This document shows positions 60,823-64,000 of a stretch of 64,000 bases of DNA, piece after piece. Position 1 is the stretch's first letter, and each line of letters starts with the position of its first letter. The translations under genes and the position numbers were made by a program. A model generated the notes under the pieces. It saw nothing but the letters and a program-made list of their open reading frames with translations, was not told the origin of the DNA and searched no databases. Origin of the DNA: Planctomycetota bacterium (GTDB taxonomy: Bacteria > Planctomycetota > UBA1135 > GCA-002686595); contig JAPKBR010000011.1 of assembly GCA_028823345.1 (NCBI GenBank), forward strand, positions 1 through 64,000, read 5' to 3'.

Positions 60823-60851
60823 TTGACTCCCCCCCCACAGAGCCCTATTCT
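60823..60851 (+). promoter_or_regulatory. Sigma-70 promoter of tRNA-Glu copy 2
   Basis: TTGACT at 60823-60828, 17-base spacer, TATTCT at 60846-60851, as in copy 1. Confidence 0.8.
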
Positions 60852-60887
60852 CGCGCCTCAGATGTGGGAAACCGCATCGCATTCGGT

Positions 60888-60965
60888 GGCCCCGTCGTCT
60901 AGCCAGGTCCAGGACACCAGGTTTTCATCCTGGCGACCGGGGTTCAAATCCCCGCGGGGTCACCA
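60888..60965 (+). tRNA. tRNA-Glu (anticodon TTC), second copy
   Basis: Same cloverleaf as the copy at 59308 with a D loop change (AGGTCC for AGGCCT). Anticodon TTC, CCA encoded. Both copies look functional, and the stems are intact. Confidence 0.95.
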
Positions 60966-61037
60966 CTTCCCCCATCGCTCCGGCCGAGCGAGTTTGCTCG
61001 CACCCGGGCTCTTGCTGGCCCTGTCCCTTCGCGGGGC

Positions 61038-62084
61038 TCACTTCCTTGCAGAGGGAACTGCAGAGAAATCCACAAAGACCTTGCCGTCGTAGCGGCATGC
61101 ACCGGAGCCTGCGCTGCCAAACCAGATTCTTCCAGCGCTGTCCTCCAGCATGCAATAGACATCGGTGATGTTGAGGCCTTCGGCTTTCGTGAAGGTTTTG
61201 AAGGACTTGCCGTCAAAATGGGTTGCTCCCCCGGCGGGATGGCCACCTGGGTGTCCCATCCACAGGCCTCCGCTCCGGTCCACGATCATCGAGCCCACAA
61301 AGTCTGCGACCAGGCCATCTTTTGAGGTGAAGGCTGTCACGACCTTGCCGTCGTAGCGAAAAGCCCCTTGCTCGCCACCGAACCAAACATTCCCCCCTCG
61401 ATCCACGACGGTGGCGCGGATATTGGTGAAGGTACGGCCGATTTGGGCTCCGAAATCGATAAAGGCTTCCCCATCATAGAAGCAGATTCCGCCCTGGGTG
61501 CCAAACCAGATTTTGCCCCCGGCATCCTGGGTGATGGTGTACACGGAATCGTGAATGAGGCCATCCTCCGTGCCAAAGTTGGTCCATTTTTCCCCAGCGA
61601 AGCGACTCACACCCTTCTCGGTTCCAAACCAGATGTTTCCATCGCGGTCTTCAAAAATCCAATTGACGTCGTTGCTCGGAAGGCCGTTGCTCTTGGTGAA
61701 GTTCCTCACGGACTTCCCGTCATAGCGTGAGGCGCCGCCGGTGATCGAACCGAACCACAGGACTCCGGCGCGATCCTCCAGCAGGCTGAAAATGCGCCTT
61801 TGGGGCAGGCCCACCTCCTCTGCAAAGTTCGTAAAGACCTGACCGTCGTAGCGGATCGGCCCGCCAAAGGTGGCGAACCAAATGTTCCCCCCACGGTCCT
61901 CCAACATGTTGCGCATGATGACCCGTGGCATCTTGAGGCTGTCTTTGCCTTGGATAGGCGAGAAGTAGGGGTCGGGGAGCAACCCATGGGTTGGAAGCGG
62001 TTCTTGATGGGAGGCAAGCAGGCTGCCGATGGTGGCTATAAGAAGTGCCAAGCCCATGGCCCGGGCGAAAAATGTTCGGTTCAT
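61038..62084 (-). CDS. Exported seven-bladed two-component-regulator-type propeller
   Basis: 348 residues. A signal segment (FARAMGLALLIATIGSLLAS) is followed by seven repeats of the form D-x-x-G-x-I/L-W-F-G/A-T/S, for example DRGGNIWFATFGG, DRDGNIWFGTEKG and DSAGRIWFGSAGS. This fits a complete seven-bladed beta-propeller of the kind found as sensor domains in hybrid kinases; here it stands alone. A binding or structural role outside the cell is inferred. No partner gene is adjacent. Confidence 0.85.
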   Translation of the reverse strand: MNRTFFARAMGLALLIATIGSLLASHQEPLPTHGLLPDPYFSPIQGKDSLKMPRVIMRNMLEDRGGNIWFATFGGPIRYDGQVFTNFAEEVGLPQRRIFSLLEDRAGVLWFGSITGGASRYDGKSVRNFTKSNGLPSNDVNWIFEDRDGNIWFGTEKGVSRFAGEKWTNFGTEDGLIHDSVYTITQDAGGKIWFGTQGGICFYDGEAFIDFGAQIGRTFTNIRATVVDRGGNVWFGGEQGAFRYDGKVVTAFTSKDGLVADFVGSMIVDRSGGLWMGHPGGHPAGGATHFDGKSFKTFTKAEGLNITDVYCMLEDSAGRIWFGSAGSGACRYDGKVFVDFSAVPSARK

Positions 62085-62147
62085 GGCTGTGTACTGCTCT
62101 AGGGGTGATTGGGGAAGAAAGTATGGAGGCGTAAAGGGCCCCGTTTC

Positions 62148-63971
62148 CTAGCCCGCCAAATGCCAGGGGAACCAGCCGAGCTTGCCGAACAACAGATCTG
62201 CACCCACCAAGAGGATGGACAGGATCGCACCCGCCGCAAAGACCGAAGCTCCGATCACCATGGTGTCGTCGCCCCCCTCTCGCTCGGCGGCTTCCCGCTC
62301 GGTTCCTTCCCGGCCGTGGCTGTAGGACTTGACCACAAGCAACTTGATCACACCGCCCAAGAAGATGGCCATGGCCGCGTCGAGCCCCACCAACATTCCG
62401 ATGCCCAACCCAAACAGGGACGGCATCCACTTGGCAGTGGCCGGGGCCACGGTCAACCAGGCATAGAACATGCCCAGCGCGCTGGCGATGGCAATTCCCC
62501 AACCGAGCTGGGGCGAGAACTCAACACCCCCAGCCATGGCCTCCGCCATAGCCGCCCAAACCTGGGCTCCGGGTGCCTTGAGAGAAGTCCCTTCCCCCAC
62601 CCCCAAGCGTTCCACCAACACATTCAGCACGGGAATGGAAGCCAAGGCGCCCATCAAAACCCCCGCGAACTGCACGGTGGTCTGGTGATGGTGATCTTGA
62701 TCGAGCAAGTGCCCCGTACGCATGTCTTGCATCATGTCCACCGCCACCGAGGCAACCGTCGCGCCCACAACGGCCATACCCAAAAGCACCGCAGCATCCC
62801 CGGCCACCATCCAAAAGAAGGCCGAGATCAAAACGATGGCCACCAGCCGCACGGGATTGATGTCCGTGTCACCGGTCACCCGCCCGTTAACCACCGAAAG
62901 GGGAATTGCGATGGCAATGGTCGCTAGGGTCGCGAACCAGGGCAGTCCAAAGACCAAGTGCCCCGCCAAAGCGGCTCCGGCGCTGCCCAGCACCAGCAAA
63001 ATCCCGTGCACCGTTTTTTGGCTGGTGGGTTGCGTGTAACGGGTACGGCCGGGATGAAACCCGGGGGGCTCATTCACCTTGACCCGGTACACATAGGAAA
63101 AAACAATCGCCGCAAAGGTCGGCAGGGTCAAGAGCGCAATGGCAATCCACTTAACCCAATCCCCAACGCCGCCCCAAGGGTGCGCCCCGCCGTCCGCGAC
63201 CTCCAACATGGGCACAATCCAAAGGCTTGGCAGAAGCGCGCCAATGATCATCCCCAAACCAATGCGCGGCCCCACCACCATGCCAATGCCATAGAACAAT
63301 GGGTCCGAGCCAATCGGCAGCACATCCATACGCGCAAAGCCCAGCTTGACCTCGATGGTCTGCACGAGCGCCATCCAGGTATCCCCGACCTTGTTGAAAG
63401 CAATCTTGCCGGGGATCGTCAAAGCCGCCGCAATCAAACCCCAACGCTTGAGCAAAGTCACCGCCCGGTTGGGCTCCCCATCCGCACGATCCTCCGTTAC
63501 GGCTCGCTGAATCACAGCGCAGGCCGTGCCCGAAGGGAAGAAGTACTGGACCATCTGCTTGCGCACCAAGTTCCCCACCAAGGCGCCTAAAATACCCGCC
63601 GACGAAAACAAGAGCACCAAATGCCAAGGGTTCGGATTCCAGTCCTCGCGCACAATGTGAATGGCCGCATAGCTCGCCACCGCAAAGCCCACTCCGCCCC
63701 CAGCACTGACCATGGTCTGCCCCAGGTTCAACTGATAAACCGTCGGCTTCTTCTTCGACAAGACCCCCAACACCATCACCGCCGCCAAGACCGCCACGAT
63801 GGACCCGGTGTCGCCCCACCCGATCAGCAAGGTGGTGTAGATATTCGCCGCCGCAATCAATGCCGCAAGGGCAGCAAACACCACCCACTCCAACAAGGTC
63901 AGGCGGGGCAGGAGAGTGGACGGGGGTAGGGCCTCTTGGGCATCACGTACGGGCGGAGGGGTCTGGGACAT
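62148..63971 (-). CDS. OPT family oligopeptide transporter
   Basis: 607 residues with about 14-16 membrane segments. The N-terminal helices, LFSSAGILGALVGNLVRKQM, VQYFFPSGTACAVIQ, and the long hydrophobic C-terminal half (WFFPSG-like and MLVGLDAAMAIFLGG segments) match the prokaryotic OPT family. These carry peptides or metal-chelate complexes; the substrate here is unknown. A charged cytosolic loop (REGTEREAAEREGGDD) lies near the end. The ATG at 63971 is close to the window edge, so its promoter is largely outside. Confidence 0.9.
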   Translation of the reverse strand: MSQTPPPVRDAQEALPPSTLLPRLTLLEWVVFAALAALIAAANIYTTLLIGWGDTGSIVAVLAAVMVLGVLSKKKPTVYQLNLGQTMVSAGGGVGFAVASYAAIHIVREDWNPNPWHLVLLFSSAGILGALVGNLVRKQMVQYFFPSGTACAVIQRAVTEDRADGEPNRAVTLLKRWGLIAAALTIPGKIAFNKVGDTWMALVQTIEVKLGFARMDVLPIGSDPLFYGIGMVVGPRIGLGMIIGALLPSLWIVPMLEVADGGAHPWGGVGDWVKWIAIALLTLPTFAAIVFSYVYRVKVNEPPGFHPGRTRYTQPTSQKTVHGILLVLGSAGAALAGHLVFGLPWFATLATIAIAIPLSVVNGRVTGDTDINPVRLVAIVLISAFFWMVAGDAAVLLGMAVVGATVASVAVDMMQDMRTGHLLDQDHHHQTTVQFAGVLMGALASIPVLNVLVERLGVGEGTSLKAPGAQVWAAMAEAMAGGVEFSPQLGWGIAIASALGMFYAWLTVAPATAKWMPSLFGLGIGMLVGLDAAMAIFLGGVIKLLVVKSYSHGREGTEREAAEREGGDDTMVIGASVFAAGAILSILLVGADLLFGKLGWFPWHLAG

Positions 63972-64000
63972 GGTCTTGTTTTAGCTTCTGGGGGATCCAG

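Larger units (their letters stand above)
60816..60965 (+). repeat. Direct repeat copy 2 with promoter and tRNA-Glu
   Basis: Second copy of the 151-base repeat. It starts at the same TCGCCTCTTGACT sequence and ends with the CCA of the tRNA. Confidence 0.88.

Noticed and set aside
1-64000. CRISPR arrays, IS elements or prophage genes
   Set aside because: No regularly spaced short repeats, transposase or phage structural genes were seen.

Overview
The window is G+C-rich bacterial chromosome, densely packed on both strands. Its gene content points to Planctomycetota or a close relative: many HEAT-repeat proteins, VWA-domain membrane proteins, several Gfo/Idh/MocA oxidoreductases (two with Tat signals), exported carboxypeptidase-regulatory-like proteins, a two-component-type propeller, and a eukaryotic-type isocitrate dehydrogenase. 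Many lipoprotein or Sec signals indicate a diderm-style envelope. No phage, IS element or CRISPR array is visible, and no rRNA. Assignment to the phylum is inferred from content, not from a marker tree.

Layout. 1-7184 (minus): partial icd, two HEAT-repeat envelope proteins, a double-VWA membrane protein and mnmA. 7535-10352 (plus): yajC, a YraN-like nuclease gene and an exopolysaccharide sugar transferase. 10370-14185 (plus): ZIP metal transporter, SO_0444-type metal permease, isoaspartyl peptidase, DUF3299 lipoprotein. 14430-17851: rpmB, maf, folE (minus), cysS. 17881-21301: an Hpt protein, a thioredoxin-like lipoprotein with an in-frame TGA, and a sigma-54 response regulator, with a ~333-bp direct repeat on each side of the thioredoxin gene. 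21250-26447: mnmG, a HEAT/TPR protein, an HDAC-family hydrolase and pdxH. 26463-34608: VWA-HEAT protein, alpha/beta hydrolase, an unknown, a methyltransferase/TIM-barrel fusion, a parallel beta-helix lipoprotein. 34837-41420: nadA, an RmlC-like epimerase, a deoxyhypusine-synthase-like gene coupled to a DUF418 membrane gene, a PHP-domain protein and a GT2 glycosyltransferase. 41417-50712: xseA, envelope proteins, pabB, an MFS transporter, a patatin and a second thioredoxin-fold protein with an in-frame TGA. 50841-64000: a coiled-coil protein, a Xer recombinase, three Gfo/Idh/MocA genes, two tandem 700-residue paralogues, two tRNA-Glu genes, a propeller protein and an OPT transporter.

The most striking signal is two unrelated thioredoxin-fold genes, about 31 kb apart. 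Each has a TGA exactly where the first cysteine of the CxxC redox motif belongs (TGA-Gly-Trp-Cys and TGA-Gly-Pro-Cys), with the frame intact on both sides. TGA ends many other genes here, so the natural reading is local recoding as selenocysteine. The first of these genes lies between two copies of a repeat. Each copy carries a consensus sigma-54 promoter on the minus strand, a conserved pair of TGGCCCA boxes upstream of it, and a stable structured transcript with CU-rich unpaired tracts. A sigma-54 response regulator starts at the edge of the second copy and an Hpt gene lies past the first. Together these look like a sigma-54-controlled phosphorelay, selenoprotein and candidate small-RNA locus.
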